Shown here: in pieces, positions 23,531 to 32,675 of the stretch
How positions within the stretch are numbered: position 1 is the first letter of the stretch
Layout: each line of letters opens with the position of its first letter
NCBI RefSeq assembly: GCF_027625935.1
Contig: NZ_CP115300.1
Span: 7,874,001-7,938,000, forward strand
Source: Streptomyces camelliae
GTDB lineage: Bacteria > Actinomycetota > Actinomycetes > Streptomycetales > Streptomycetaceae
Length of the DNA stretch: 64,000 nt
Reading direction: 5' to 3'
Notes under the pieces: generated by a model
Seen by the model: only the letters and a program-made list of their open reading frames with translations
What the model was told of the DNA's origin: nothing
Database searches by the model: none
Made by a program: the position numbers and the translations under genes

Positions 23531-24628
23531 TCAGCAGGAGTTGGTGAGGTAGTCCTCGGTCGGGGCGAGCATGTGCTCGGCCCAGACGGTGTGCATCTTG
23601 ACGTAGGCGTCGGGGTTGAGGATGTCCGAGACCTGCTGGCCCAGGGACTCGTCCAGGTGCGCGGAGTTGATGTGCTGGAGAAGCACCGTGAGGGTGTCGT
23701 CGCCGACGGAGCCGGCGCCGTTCACGGCCGGGGCGAGGATGGACTCCACCCAGACGGTGTGCATCTTGATGTAGCTGTCGAGGTTGAGCGCGTCCTGGAC
23801 CTGCTGGCCCGGGGACTCCTCCAGGTGAGCCTTGTCGATGTGCTGGAGGATCGGCAGCAGGACCTGCTGGATGCTGACGCACTGCTCGCTGCCGCCGTCC
23901 CCGCTGCCTCCGCCCGTACCGCCCGAGCCGCTGCTGCCGCCGTGCGAGCCGCCGCTGGAGCCGCCGGAGCTCGATCCGCCCGTGCTGCCCCCGGTGGAGC
24001 CGCCCGTGGACCCACCGGTGGAGCCGCCGGTCGAACCGCCCGTGGAGCCGCCGGTCGAACCGCCCGTGGAGCCGCCGGTCGAACCGCCCGTGGAGCCGCC
24101 GGTCGAACCACCGGAACCGCTGGTCGAACCTCCCGTACCGCCGCCGCTGTCAGCGACGACGGTGATGGAGGCGGTCATGTCGGGGTGGACGGCGCAGTAG
24201 TACTTGTACGTGCCGGGCTTGGTGAAGGTGTACGACCAGCTGTCGCCCTTGTTCAGGGTGCCGGAGTCGAACTTGGCGGGGCCGCTGGTGGTGGTGACCG
24301 TGTGCGGAGCGGAGTCCTCGTTGATCCACTTCACGGTCTGGCCGGCCTTGATGGTCAGGGCCTGCTGGGCGAACTTGTAGTTCGTGATCTTGATGGTGTA
24401 GTCGGCCGCCTTGGTCTGTGCCGCAGCCGACTGCGCCTGGGCCATGGAGCGGACCTCGGCTGCCGGAGCGGCGGTGGCCGGAGCGGCGGCGCCGCTGGAT
24501 GCCTGGAGAAGGCTCAGACAGGCGACGGCTGAGAGGCCGGCGCCCACGCCGGTGGCCAGCAGCACCCGGTTGCCGGCCCGGGATTGCCGGTGGCGTGGCG
24601 GAGGTGCGGTGGTGTCGTCGGTACGCAT
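23531..24628 (-). CDS. Secreted cupredoxin with GGST linker and duplicated C-terminal module
   Basis: 365 residues. Signal-like segment about 20-48, then a cupredoxin domain (about 75-160) with EDSAPHTVTTTSGP and YKYYCAVHPDMTASITVV, so His/Cys/His/Met copper ligands are intact. A long GGST/GGSS linker (about 165-240) follows. The C-terminus has two copies of a 45-residue module: LLPILQHIDKAHLEESPGQQ to MHTVWVESILAP, and LTVLLQHINSAHLDESLGQQ to MHTVWAEHMLAP. No known family is recognised for the module. A single Cys starts it and another ends the protein, which may form a disulfide. Confidence 0.85.
   Translation of the reverse strand: MRTDDTTAPPPRHRQSRAGNRVLLATGVGAGLSAVACLSLLQASSGAAAPATAAPAAEVRSMAQAQSAAAQTKAADYTIKITNYKFAQQALTIKAGQTVKWINEDSAPHTVTTTSGPAKFDSGTLNKGDSWSYTFTKPGTYKYYCAVHPDMTASITVVADSGGGTGGSTSGSGGSTGGSTGGSTGGSTGGSTGGSTGGSTGGSTGGSTGGSTGGSTGGSSSGGSSGGSHGGSSGSGGTGGGSGDGGSEQCVSIQQVLLPILQHIDKAHLEESPGQQVQDALNLDSYIKMHTVWVESILAPAVNGAGSVGDDTLTVLLQHINSAHLDESLGQQVSDILNPDAYVKMHTVWAEHMLAPTEDYLTNSC
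23990..24130 (-). repeat. 24-bp tandem coding repeat (GGSTGGST linker)
   Basis: The plus-strand unit GAGCCGCCGGTCGAACCGCC followed by CGTG recurs several times in register between about 23990 and 24130 and encodes Gly-Gly-Ser-Thr pairs of the cupredoxin linker. It is a site prone to length variation. Confidence 0.8.
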
Positions 24629-24679
24629 GATCGTGCGTCTCTCCTTGTCAGGTGAGGGGGGTGGGGCAGTGAGGGCTGG

Positions 24680-26014
24680 TCAGCGGCCGGGGGCGGACGT
24701 GACCAGCAGACTCGTCGCGGCGAGGACGACGAGGACGAGCCCCGTCTCGGCCGCGACCGAGTAGACGAAGGGCCGTACGGTGGCGCGGTCACCGCGCAGC
24801 AGTACGGCGATGTCGAGTCGGGTGCGCACCCACCTCCGGCTGCCCTGGGCGATGAGCAACACCGCGGCCAGGACGGCGAGTTTGAGCAGCAGCAGATGGC
24901 CGTAGCCGGTGTGGAACAGGGCCCCGAACGAGCCGACGACCTGCCAGGCCAGAACCGCGCCGGCCACCGCGATCGCCGCGACGGACACGCCGGCCAGCGT
25001 GGAGTAGCCGGAGACGACGGCCGACAGGTCCTCCGGGCGGCGCCTGGCCAATACCCCGAGGAGCAGCAGGGTCAGCCCGCCCAGCCACACGGACACGCCG
25101 AGCAGGTGCACCAGGTCGGCCACCGCGCCCCACCCGGGATGCGTGCCTTCGGCGTTGTGGCCCGCCATGCCGGTCGTACGCAGCAGCCCGAGCGTGACGG
25201 CGAGGGCGCCGACCCGCCAGCCCGGTGAGCGGGCGGCCCGCTCGCCGCCCTGGAGCAACGCGGCGAGCACGATGGCGGCGAGCACCCACATCAGCACCCG
25301 GCAGGCGGCCACGATGCCGACCTCCGTGCCCAGCAGGTCCCGATACGTGGTCAGGCGGTACGTGTCGCCGAGGGTGCCCATCGCACCGTACGCACCCTGC
25401 AGTCCCGGTGTGACCAGGCTTGCCACGAGCCCACCCGCCCAGGCCAGCGTGAGGATGCGGCGGGTACGGCGGTCTTGGGCACCCTGTGGCCAGAGAAGTG
25501 CGAGGAAGACGAGACCACCGACGTAGAGGGCGAGGGCGAGGTATCCGGCCCAGCGGGCGGCCGCCCAAGCCTTGCGCACGCTGTCAGAAGGCTTGGGTGC
25601 GGCCGCGGCGTCATCAGAGGGGGAGGCATCCTTCGTCTTCGCGGTGAGGGGGAAGAAGAGCGTCCCGGAGGTCGGATGACCGTCCTCCATGTCTCGCACC
25701 TGCCAAACCAAGGCGAGCCGGTTCTGCCCGGCCATCCTGGGAACGGAGACCTCGACACCATTGTTCCGACGATCGCCGTGGTCCGGACGGGACAGAGCGA
25801 GCCGACTGCCACCTGCGGTGACGCGGACGTCGGGCAGGTCGACCGGTTCGCTGAAGGTCAGCCGTACCGTGGCCGGTGTGTGCGTGAGCCGGGTGCCGTC
25901 CTTGGGCGAGGAGGACACCAGCTCGGTGTGAGCAGAAGCGGCTGGAGCAAACAGCAGCAAGGTCACAGCAGCGGCCAGCGCGGTGGTCCATAGGCGCACA
26001 GCATGGTGTCTCAC
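24680..26014 (-). CDS. CopC-CopD fusion copper protein (YcnJ-like)
   Basis: 444 residues from GTG 26014, overlapping the stop of the upstream gene as GTGA. A signal peptide ends at ASA, leaving His as the first mature residue (HTELVSSSPKDGTRL), the classic CopC copper ligand; the second site region DMEDGHPTSGTLFF is also present. From about residue 150 eight membrane helices form the CopD domain with MAGHNAEGTHPGWGAVADLV and YGHLLLLKLAVLAA. It should bind copper outside and move it across or along the membrane. Its neighbours are the cupredoxins. Confidence 0.92.
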   Translation of the reverse strand: MRHHAVRLWTTALAAAVTLLLFAPAASAHTELVSSSPKDGTRLTHTPATVRLTFSEPVDLPDVRVTAGGSRLALSRPDHGDRRNNGVEVSVPRMAGQNRLALVWQVRDMEDGHPTSGTLFFPLTAKTKDASPSDDAAAAPKPSDSVRKAWAAARWAGYLALALYVGGLVFLALLWPQGAQDRRTRRILTLAWAGGLVASLVTPGLQGAYGAMGTLGDTYRLTTYRDLLGTEVGIVAACRVLMWVLAAIVLAALLQGGERAARSPGWRVGALAVTLGLLRTTGMAGHNAEGTHPGWGAVADLVHLLGVSVWLGGLTLLLLGVLARRRPEDLSAVVSGYSTLAGVSVAAIAVAGAVLAWQVVGSFGALFHTGYGHLLLLKLAVLAAVLLIAQGSRRWVRTRLDIAVLLRGDRATVRPFVYSVAAETGLVLVVLAATSLLVTSAPGR

Positions 26015-26667
26015 CGGAGCACCTCCGGCAGTACCGAGGGTGACGGTGCAACGTCTGCGCACAGCGGCGAGAGGTCGGTGCTCGACGGTGACGAGGAGGG
26101 AGAGGGCGCGGGGAAAGCGGTGACTCCGGAGGCGTCCGGCCCGAGCAGGCCATTCAGTAGGTCGGTCAGCGAAGTGAGTGTGCCGTTCAGCAGCGGCTGG
26201 ACCAGGTGCACCTCGCCCTTCTGGCAGCCGTCCGACGGCGTTGGAGAAGGGCTGGGGGAAGGCTTCGGTGAGGGGGAATGCGACGCCGAATCGGAGGGGC
26301 CGGGCGTCGGCATCCAGCCTCCGCTTCCGCCGCCTGCGTGTTGCCCGCCGTGCCCGTCGCCAGACGACGTGTCGCTTGCGATCGGAACTCCGGGACCGCC
26401 GCCTCCGGCCCAGGAATTCCCTGATGAATCGGCTCCCGTATCGCCGCCAGGGTTGCCGGGATCCCCGGACGCCGTCCCCTGTGACGGGTCGGCGGAGGCC
26501 GACGGGGCCGGTGCTGCCGGCGGTGCGGCTGTGTCTAAGGTCGTGGGCGCGGGAGCGCCGATGCCGGACGCGTACCCGAGTACGACGATCACCGCGGCGA
26601 CCAGGGCACCGGCCACTATCTCGTCGCGATGGTCTCCCGGCCAGGACGCCTTGGCGAACAAGGACAT
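26011..26667 (-). CDS. Membrane-anchored Pro/Ser/Gly-rich protein, unknown
   Basis: 218 residues: a short cytoplasmic head, one membrane helix (about 18-38, IVAGALVAAVIVVLGYASGI) and a long low-complexity extracellular tail rich in Ser, Pro, Gly and Asp. The only ordered-looking part is DGCQKGEVHLVQPLLNGTLT followed by SLTDLLNGLLG near residue 145, with one more Cys near the end. It is the first gene of the minus-strand copper run and overlaps CopCD. It may present a short helical motif to a partner outside the membrane; function is unknown. Confidence 0.75.
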   Translation of the reverse strand: MSLFAKASWPGDHRDEIVAGALVAAVIVVLGYASGIGAPAPTTLDTAAPPAAPAPSASADPSQGTASGDPGNPGGDTGADSSGNSWAGGGGPGVPIASDTSSGDGHGGQHAGGGSGGWMPTPGPSDSASHSPSPKPSPSPSPTPSDGCQKGEVHLVQPLLNGTLTSLTDLLNGLLGPDASGVTAFPAPSPSSSPSSTDLSPLCADVAPSPSVLPEVLR

Positions 26668-27347
26668 GGCCCCTCCTGACGCTGTGCGTGAAAGGCAGTG
26701 CCCAGGAGTGGACCGGGATGAGGATTCCCGGCCGCTACGCGTCAGTTAATCGCCCGTTTCGTTGCCTCATATTCGCCCCCTGTCCGACTGTGAGAACGGA
26801 CCTCCCCACCACAATCCGCGCAATGCATTCCGTGAAGAACGTGGAGTGTTCGTGAATTCGAACGCGCTCTTCATTTATTCCTTCACTGAATCACCGCGCA
26901 TGCATATGCAGGGCATCGGCATAACTCACAGGTGGCTTGAGCTCGCTTGCCGGCCGCGGCTTCGATCTCGCTGCCGTATGAGACTTCACGCGGCGGGGTG
27001 ACGGGCCCAGCTTGGCCTCGACAGCGCCTCGCGGATCGTGCACCGGCCGGGGTCCCTGGACCATGGATCCGCCTGCCTGTCCGCGACGCTGGTGCTGCCG
27101 GCGACACGGGGAGTGGGCGGCAGCTGACGACGGGCGCGGATGCCGCTACGGCCTCTGTCAGCGGTCGTCGGCTCGCCGGTGGGGCCGGCCGGGTGCCAGG
27201 TTCCAGCGTCCGGCGCGGCCACTGCCGCCTTCTCACCCGCGCCTTCTTCGTGTCCAGAAGTGCACAATGCCCTGCTCGGTGGATGCGCTGAAAGAGACAG
27301 CGCACGGATACTTGTGAACGACACGAGGCAGTACGTCAGGAGTCGGC
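26668..27347. other. Intergenic region without recognisable gene
   Basis: No supportable gene. The part at 26750-26920 is relatively AT-rich and lies between divergent genes, so promoters for the copper cluster and for the TMEM175-like gene are expected here. I cannot assign -35/-10 boxes with confidence. Confidence 0.4.
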
Positions 27348-28046
27348 TTGTCCCGTACCCACCCCCGCAAGTTCTCACGTTCCGAGACCACACGGGCCGA
27401 GGCCTTCAGCGACGGTGTGTTCGCCATCGCCGTCACGCTTCTCGTTCTCAATCTCGCCGACCCTCCGCACAAACCGGGCGGCCTTGGCCCGGCTCTGCTG
27501 GCTCAGTGGCCTGCCTACCTCGGCTACGTGGCGTCCTTCGGCTACGTCGCGGTGATCTGGCTCAACCATCACCAGGCCTTCGTCCGTATCAGGACCATGG
27601 ATCGCGGGCTGCATGCCGCCAACCTGTTTCTGCTGCTCACCACGGGGTTGTTGTCCTTTCCGACCGCGGTGGTGGCGGACGCGCTGCAGGCAGATCCCAT
27701 GGGCGCGGACGCGCGGGTGGCCGTCGCTCTGTACGCCGGCATCGCCGCGGCGATGTGCCTGAGCTGGGTGGCCTTCTACCAACAGATCTCCCGCCGGCCC
27801 GAGCTGCTGGACCCTGATGTGGAGGAGACGTACGTGCGGCACGGGCGGCTTCGTTCCTGGGCAGGCGCCCTCGCTTACACCGTGGCCGGGCTTCTGGGGG
27901 TGCTCATCGCACCGCTGCTGGCGATCGCCGTGTTCGTCCTGCTCCCTGTCTTCTACTTCGTCACCAGTGAAGGTCTGCCCGGTGGGACGGCTCCGCCTGG
28001 TGCCGGTCATCGGGCCGACCAGACAGGTCGTGACGGTGCGGTCTGA
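27348..28046 (+). CDS. TMEM175/DUF1211 family potassium channel-like membrane protein
   Basis: 232 residues from TTG 27348, with AGGAG five bases upstream. The first helix carries the family filter motif in TRAEAFSDGVFAIAVTLLVL (RxxxFSDGVFAIA, about residues 16-32). About six helices follow, including VASFGYVAVIWLNHHQAFVR and NLFLLLTTGLLSFPTAVVAD. Bacterial TMEM175 proteins are tetrameric potassium leak channels with one copy of this six-helix unit. The hydrophilic tail after residue 205 is poorly conserved. The gene is monocistronic. Confidence 0.88.
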   Translation: MSRTHPRKFSRSETTRAEAFSDGVFAIAVTLLVLNLADPPHKPGGLGPALLAQWPAYLGYVASFGYVAVIWLNHHQAFVRIRTMDRGLHAANLFLLLTTGLLSFPTAVVADALQADPMGADARVAVALYAGIAAAMCLSWVAFYQQISRRPELLDPDVEETYVRHGRLRSWAGALAYTVAGLLGVLIAPLLAIAVFVLLPVFYFVTSEGLPGGTAPPGAGHRADQTGRDGAV

Positions 28047-28073
28047 CGCGCCCTGACACTCGGTGGCACGCTC

Positions 28074-28316
28074 TCAGCGGGCGGACGGCCGCCGAGCCTC
28101 GCCGACCCCGGGGTGACTCGCCGGGACACTCGTGGGCAGGGGCATCGGCGCCGACTCCGTACAGACGGCGAAGACCTGTGGCCCTCGACCGGTTGAGGCC
28201 GGGCGCACTTGAGATTGCCCTTTCTTGAGCAGGTTGAAGACCAAGCCCGCGACGATGCCCGCCGCCGTGTTGGCCACCAGCCATGTCCACACCTTGGACC
28301 AGGCGATCAGTCTCAT
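28074..28316 (-). CDS. Possible small single-helix membrane protein
   Basis: 80 codons starting MRLIAWSKVWTWLVANTAAG, IVAGLVFNLLKKG, a convincing single membrane helix with a Lys-rich end. The rest is low-complexity. There is no clear ribosome site. The first 35 residues look genuine, and the tail may be read-through of a remnant. Confidence 0.3.
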   Translation of the reverse strand: MRLIAWSKVWTWLVANTAAGIVAGLVFNLLKKGQSQVRPASTGRGPQVFAVCTESAPMPLPTSVPASHPGVGEARRPSAR

Positions 28317-28633
28317 GGTCGCCGCCCCGAGGACGACGGGTCGGCGCTGCGAGGAAGGCGGCGCCCGTCTGGGCGACCCAGTAGAGGAATGCGCGCAAAC
28401 GTGATCTTCGCGGTGCATCCCACAGCCCCACCCCCTGTCCGCCGAAGTCGATAGCCGAGATCTGCGAGCTGCGCCGCCGGCACCCCCGTTGGGGACCGGG
28501 TGCCCTCAGGATCTCCCACGAGTTGGCGCGGCCGCGGAGTCGGCGCCGTCGCGGCCGGCGTGGTTGGTCCGTGAGGGATGACGACGGCACCGACGCTGGG
28601 TGCGCGATCGCGACCCGGTCAGCCTAGGGATGC

Positions 28634-29088
28634 CATAACGGAGGTTGGCGGACAAGAACAGCCGTGGTTGGGCGGAGGCTTCGAGGTGCTGCCGGGCGAG
28701 ATCGACGGCTGGGCGTCGGCAGACCTGCGCCGCCTCCACGCGTCCCGGGTCGGCTCCTCGGTCGAGGGCGACGGCCGGCATGCCGGCGCGGAGCGCGACC
28801 TCGGTGGCGGCGTTCGCCCACAGTCCCACCACGCCCGCTTCACGGCTTCGTCGAAGACGTCCTGGGCGAGGGCCGTCCTCCCGCTGCCCGCGGTGCCGTG
28901 GAAGACGAACGCCTCGGGCGAGGCAGCGGGGACACGGTGGAATCGGGCCTCGCGCGGTAGTGGACCACGTACTGCCCTATCTCCACGATGTACTGGTCCC
29001 GGGGGGCGGTGTTCCAGCGGGTGTGTCCCCGTACGAAGACATCACCGGCAGCCGGATCCGGTATCGCCGGCCTCCGCGGTTCGGCCAT
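28634..29088 (-). pseudogene. Frameshifted ATPase-like pseudogene
   Basis: Three frames in turn give one continuous protein-like text: VFVRGHTRWNTAPRDQYIVE and IGQYVVHYRA, then FHRVPAASPEAFVFHGTAGS with GRTALAQDVFDEAVKRA, then WANAATEVALRAGMPAVALD up to RLFLSANLRYG at about 28634. The GTAGSGRTALAQ piece resembles a Walker A loop (GxxGxGKT with Arg for Lys). Two frame breaks make it inactive. The family is not identified. Confidence 0.45.
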
Positions 29089-29291
29089 GGGCTACCGCCG
29101 TACCGTCGCGTCCGGTGTCATGTCCGACTGCGTCGAACGGCCCACCGTCATCCAGCCGTCAGACGCCATGGCTGACGAACTCACCGGCGCGTGCGTCTCT
29201 TTGTGTGATTGTGGTCCGTGCTTTGCCGGACCTTGCGTTGTCCGTTTCGTTGCTCGGACCTAGCCTCACCTGGAACCGCGGGAGGGCAGGC

Positions 29292-30554
29292 ATGCTGAAG
29301 ACCGTCCGGGAGCAGGCGACGGGTCTCACCAGGGATCAGCGCAACGCCTTCGTCGCCGCCTACTTGGGCTGGGCGATGGACGCCTTCGACTACTTCCTGG
29401 TGGTCCTCGTCTACAGCGAGATCGCCGACGACTTCCATGTGTCCCTCACCGACATGGCCTTCCTCACCACCGCCACCCTCGTGATGCGGCCGGTCGGTGC
29501 CTTGTTCTTCGGCATGTGGGCGGATCGCCGAGGCCGCCGTCTGCCGCTCATGGTGGACGTGGTCTTCTACTCGGTCGTCGGATTCGCCTGCGCCTTCGCG
29601 CCCAACTACGCCGTGCTGCTGGTGCTGCGCCTGCTCTACGGCATCGGCATGGGCGGCGAGTGGGGCCTGGGCGCGGCTCTCGCCATGGAGAAGATCCCGG
29701 CTGCGAGGCGCGGATTCTGGTCGGGCCTGTTGCAGAGCGGCTACTCGCTGGGATACCTGCTCGCCGCTGTCGCCTTCTTCGGTATCGAGCCTGTCTTCGG
29801 CTGGCGGGGGTTGTTCGCCTTCAGCCTGGTGCCCGCCCTGGTGGCATTGTGGGTGCGCACCCGGGTGGAGGAGAGCGAGGTGTGGGAGCAGAGCGTCAAG
29901 GTCAACCGCACCCCCGCGTACCAGGTGTTCAAGAACCCGGCGGTGCTGCGGCGCTTCGTGTACCTCGTCGCGCTGATGACCGCCTTCAACTGGATGTCGC
30001 ACGGCACCCAGGACGTCTACCCGACCTTCGTGAAGAAGGGGCTGGGCCTGTCCGCGGACACGTCCATCGCCATCGCGGTGGTCTACAACGTCGGCGCCAT
30101 CATCGGAGGCGCACTGCTCGGCTCCCTGTCCGAGAGGCTGGGGCGCCGTCGTACGATCATGATCGCGGCGGCCGGGGGCCTGCTGGTGGTGCCCTTCTTC
30201 GTGCTGTCCACGGCCGTGGGCTGGCTGATGCTCTCTTCCTTCCTGATGCAGGTGTGCGTACAGGGGGCCTGGGGCGTCATCCCCGCGCACCTGACCGAGA
30301 TGAGCCCCGATGCGATCCGGGGCTTCTATCCGGGCGTCACCTACCAGCTCGGGAACCTGATCGCCGCCCTCAACCTGCCGATCCAGGAGGCCGTCGCCGG
30401 ACGGCACGGTTATCCGGCGGCGATGACATGGACCGTGGTGCCTGCCCTGGCCGCGGTGATCGTGCTGAGCGCTGCAGGCAAGGAGGCCAAGGGCATTCGG
30501 TTCGGCAGCACAGGCACCAGGGCCCCGAACACCACAGCGGCCGACACCGTGTAG
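29292..30554 (+). CDS. MFS transporter, organic-acid/sialate type
   Basis: 420 residues from ATG 29292 with GGAGGGCAGG upstream. Twelve membrane helices are visible. The MFS loop motifs are MWADRRGRRLPL after helix 2 and SERLGRRRTI after helix 8. The first helices (AAYLGWAMDAFDYFLVVLVY) and WGLGAALAMEKIPAARRGFW resemble the lactate/pyruvate and sialic-acid (SHS/NanT) branch, so a carboxylate-proton symporter is likely. Substrate is unproven. The gene stands alone, followed by an 8-bp repeat tract and a hairpin. Confidence 0.88.
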   Translation: MLKTVREQATGLTRDQRNAFVAAYLGWAMDAFDYFLVVLVYSEIADDFHVSLTDMAFLTTATLVMRPVGALFFGMWADRRGRRLPLMVDVVFYSVVGFACAFAPNYAVLLVLRLLYGIGMGGEWGLGAALAMEKIPAARRGFWSGLLQSGYSLGYLLAAVAFFGIEPVFGWRGLFAFSLVPALVALWVRTRVEESEVWEQSVKVNRTPAYQVFKNPAVLRRFVYLVALMTAFNWMSHGTQDVYPTFVKKGLGLSADTSIAIAVVYNVGAIIGGALLGSLSERLGRRRTIMIAAAGGLLVVPFFVLSTAVGWLMLSSFLMQVCVQGAWGVIPAHLTEMSPDAIRGFYPGVTYQLGNLIAALNLPIQEAVAGRHGYPAAMTWTVVPALAAVIVLSAAGKEAKGIRFGSTGTRAPNTTAADTV

Positions 30555-30583
30555 CCCTGGCTCAGCCGGTTCCAGCATCCTCG

Positions 30584-30647
30584 GCGTGCCCGCGTGCCCG
30601 CGTGCCCGCGTGCCCGCGTGCCCGCGTGCCCGCGAGCCCGCGCGCCC
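30584..30647. repeat. 8-bp tandem repeat tract
   Basis: GCGTGCCC occurs six times without interruption from 30584 to 30631, then GCGAGCCC and GCGCGCCC. Non-coding, just after the MFS gene, and a likely hot spot for slippage. Confidence 0.9.
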
Positions 30648-30692
30648 GGTCGCCCACTGGCGCACGGTGGGATCTTGCCCATGCCGCCGCAC

Positions 30693-30725
30693 GTGCAACT
30701 CGCCGTTGTGGCCAGCGAGTTGCAC
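30693..30725. terminator. Inverted repeat between MFS and lysin genes
   Basis: GTGCAACTCGC (30693-30703) and GCGAGTTGCAC (30715-30725) are perfect 11-base complements around an 11-base loop. It may terminate the MFS transcript or serve as an operator for the lysin gene at 30879. Confidence 0.6.
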
Positions 30726-30878
30726 ATGTGGACGATGTGTGGAGACCGGCCTGGCCGACCGATGAAAGTCCTGAGGGCCGCGTGACGTCGGGCTCCGGGT
30801 GTGGCTTTACTGGGAGTTACCCATGGACCGGCGCCGGGATCAGGCGTGGCGGTGATCAGGGTAACGGGAGGACTGTCG

Positions 30879-32645
30879 ATGGCTTACGCCAAGGGATACG
30901 ACGTATCCGACTTCCAGTCGGGCATACCGGGGGACGCAGGCTTCGTCTTCATCAAGGCGACCGAGGGGGCGCACACCGAACAGAGCGGCTACAAGGCGAA
31001 GTTGGGCGAGGCCCGACGACGCAGACTGGTGGTCGGGCATTACCACTTCCTGCACGCGGAGAACGCGGTGGCGGACGAGGTGGACCACTTCTGCCGGGTC
31101 GTCGGCCATGTGCCGCCGGGTGAGCTGCTGGCGCTGGACTTCGAGCCGTACGGCCAGAACGTGAGCGACGGGCACGCGACCCAGGTGAAGAACGAGTGGC
31201 TGGCCGCGGTGAAGCGGCACTACCCGGACAACCGGGTCGGCCTCTACGTCGACCGCGACTTCTGGTTCCGGACCGACGACAACGCGGGTGACTTCCTCTG
31301 GATCGCGGACTACGTCACACCGGGCGCGCCCAGGATCCGGGCTCCGTGGAAGTTCCACCAGTACACCGACCGGCCGATGGACACCGATGTGTATCACGGC
31401 ACGATGCAGCAGTTGCGGGAGTGGGCGGGCGCCGCGGCGAAGCCGGGCCCTGCGCCACAGCCCAAGCCGCAGCCCAGACCCCAGCCGAAACCGCAGCCGA
31501 AACCCCAGCCATGGCATGGCCTGCAGTTGGTCTCGCGCGCCGAATGGGGCGCCCGCCCCTGGCGGGAGCCGAACGGGTCGATCCCGTACCACGAGCCGCG
31601 CAAGGGAGTGAAGGTCCACTACCTGGGGACGCCGTACACCTTCGGCCCTCACTCCACCTGCGCGGCCTATGTGCGCCGCATCCAGGCCGGGCACATGGAC
31701 TTCGACAAGTGGTCCGACATCGGCTACAGCTTCGTGGTCTGCGAGCACGGCGTGGTCTTCGAAGGCCGAGGCCTGGAGCGACGCAACAGCGCCAACGGAA
31801 ACGTGCCGCTCAACGAGGCGCACTACGCGGTCTGCGCGCTGGTCGGCTCCTCCGGGTCCACCTCGCCCACCTGGGACCAGCTCAACGGCCTGCGGGACGC
31901 GATCGAGTACTGCCAGAAGCACGGCCCGGCCGGCCCGGAGATCAAGGGCCATCGGGACGGGTATGCCACCGACTGCCCCGGGCCGGTGCTCTACGCATGG
32001 GTGCGCGAAGGGGCGCCGAGGCCGTCGGGCTCGGGCACGAGCCCTCAGCCTCAGCCCACTCCGAAGCCCCAGCCCAAGCCCACTCCGAGCCCCGAGCCAC
32101 CGACACGCCGTCAGGTCACCATCGGGGGGCTGCACTACGGATTCGGCGCCAACGGCATGCACGTCACCGCGGTCGGCCGGGCGCTGGTCGGCGCCGGGTT
32201 CGGCAAGCACTACCACGACGGTCCCGGCCCCGAGTGGACCGACGCGGACACCCTCAACTACGCCGACTACCAACGCAGTCTCGGCTTCTCCGGCGCCGAC
32301 GCCGACGGTGTCCCCGGTGAGCGCTCGCTGCGTTCCCTGCTGCACGGGGCGATCCCGCTCGCCACGGTCGCGCACGCCAAGGTGGTCGACTCGGCGCGGC
32401 ACGACCCGGGCGCCCCCCAGGGCGCCACCAGCAACCCGGACGACGTCTTCACCGTCGAACTCGCCCTGGCGGATGAGCGGTTGCTCGACCGCAAGTGGGT
32501 CGACGGCTCCTTCGGCACCAAGACCGTCACCGCCTACTCGGAGCTCCAGAAGCGCTACGGCTACACCGGGATGATGGCCGACGGCATCCCCGGCAAGGAC
32601 TCGCTGACCAGGCTCGGCCATGCGCACGGCTTCGCCGTCGAGTGA
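30879..32645 (+). CDS. Three-module cell-wall hydrolase: GH25 lysozyme, amidase, peptidoglycan-binding
   Basis: 588 residues from ATG 30879, with GGGAGGA eight bases upstream. Residues about 5-185 are a GH25 muramidase (GYDVSDFQ and LLALDFEPYG carry the acidic residues). After a Pro/Gln/Lys linker, about 215-390 is an amidase_2/PGRP domain with VHYLGT, GHRDGYATDCPGP supplying His, His and Cys for zinc. A second linker leads to two peptidoglycan-binding repeats (ADGVPGERSLRSLL and ADGIPGKDSLTRLG). There is no signal peptide, as in phage lysins. It precedes a holin-like gene and the injection-system locus, so release of particles by lysis or use as cargo are both possible. Confidence 0.88.
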   Translation: MAYAKGYDVSDFQSGIPGDAGFVFIKATEGAHTEQSGYKAKLGEARRRRLVVGHYHFLHAENAVADEVDHFCRVVGHVPPGELLALDFEPYGQNVSDGHATQVKNEWLAAVKRHYPDNRVGLYVDRDFWFRTDDNAGDFLWIADYVTPGAPRIRAPWKFHQYTDRPMDTDVYHGTMQQLREWAGAAAKPGPAPQPKPQPRPQPKPQPKPQPWHGLQLVSRAEWGARPWREPNGSIPYHEPRKGVKVHYLGTPYTFGPHSTCAAYVRRIQAGHMDFDKWSDIGYSFVVCEHGVVFEGRGLERRNSANGNVPLNEAHYAVCALVGSSGSTSPTWDQLNGLRDAIEYCQKHGPAGPEIKGHRDGYATDCPGPVLYAWVREGAPRPSGSGTSPQPQPTPKPQPKPTPSPEPPTRRQVTIGGLHYGFGANGMHVTAVGRALVGAGFGKHYHDGPGPEWTDADTLNYADYQRSLGFSGADADGVPGERSLRSLLHGAIPLATVAHAKVVDSARHDPGAPQGATSNPDDVFTVELALADERLLDRKWVDGSFGTKTVTAYSELQKRYGYTGMMADGIPGKDSLTRLGHAHGFAVE

Positions 32646-32675
32646 CCTGTTGCCGCCCGAGACTGAGGAAACGTC

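Larger units (their letters stand above)
28047..29291. other. Degraded region between the TMEM175-like and MFS genes
   Basis: Contains one possible small ORF (28074-28316, minus) and one frameshifted pseudogene (about 28634-29088, minus). No intact gene of normal size is present. Confidence 0.55.
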
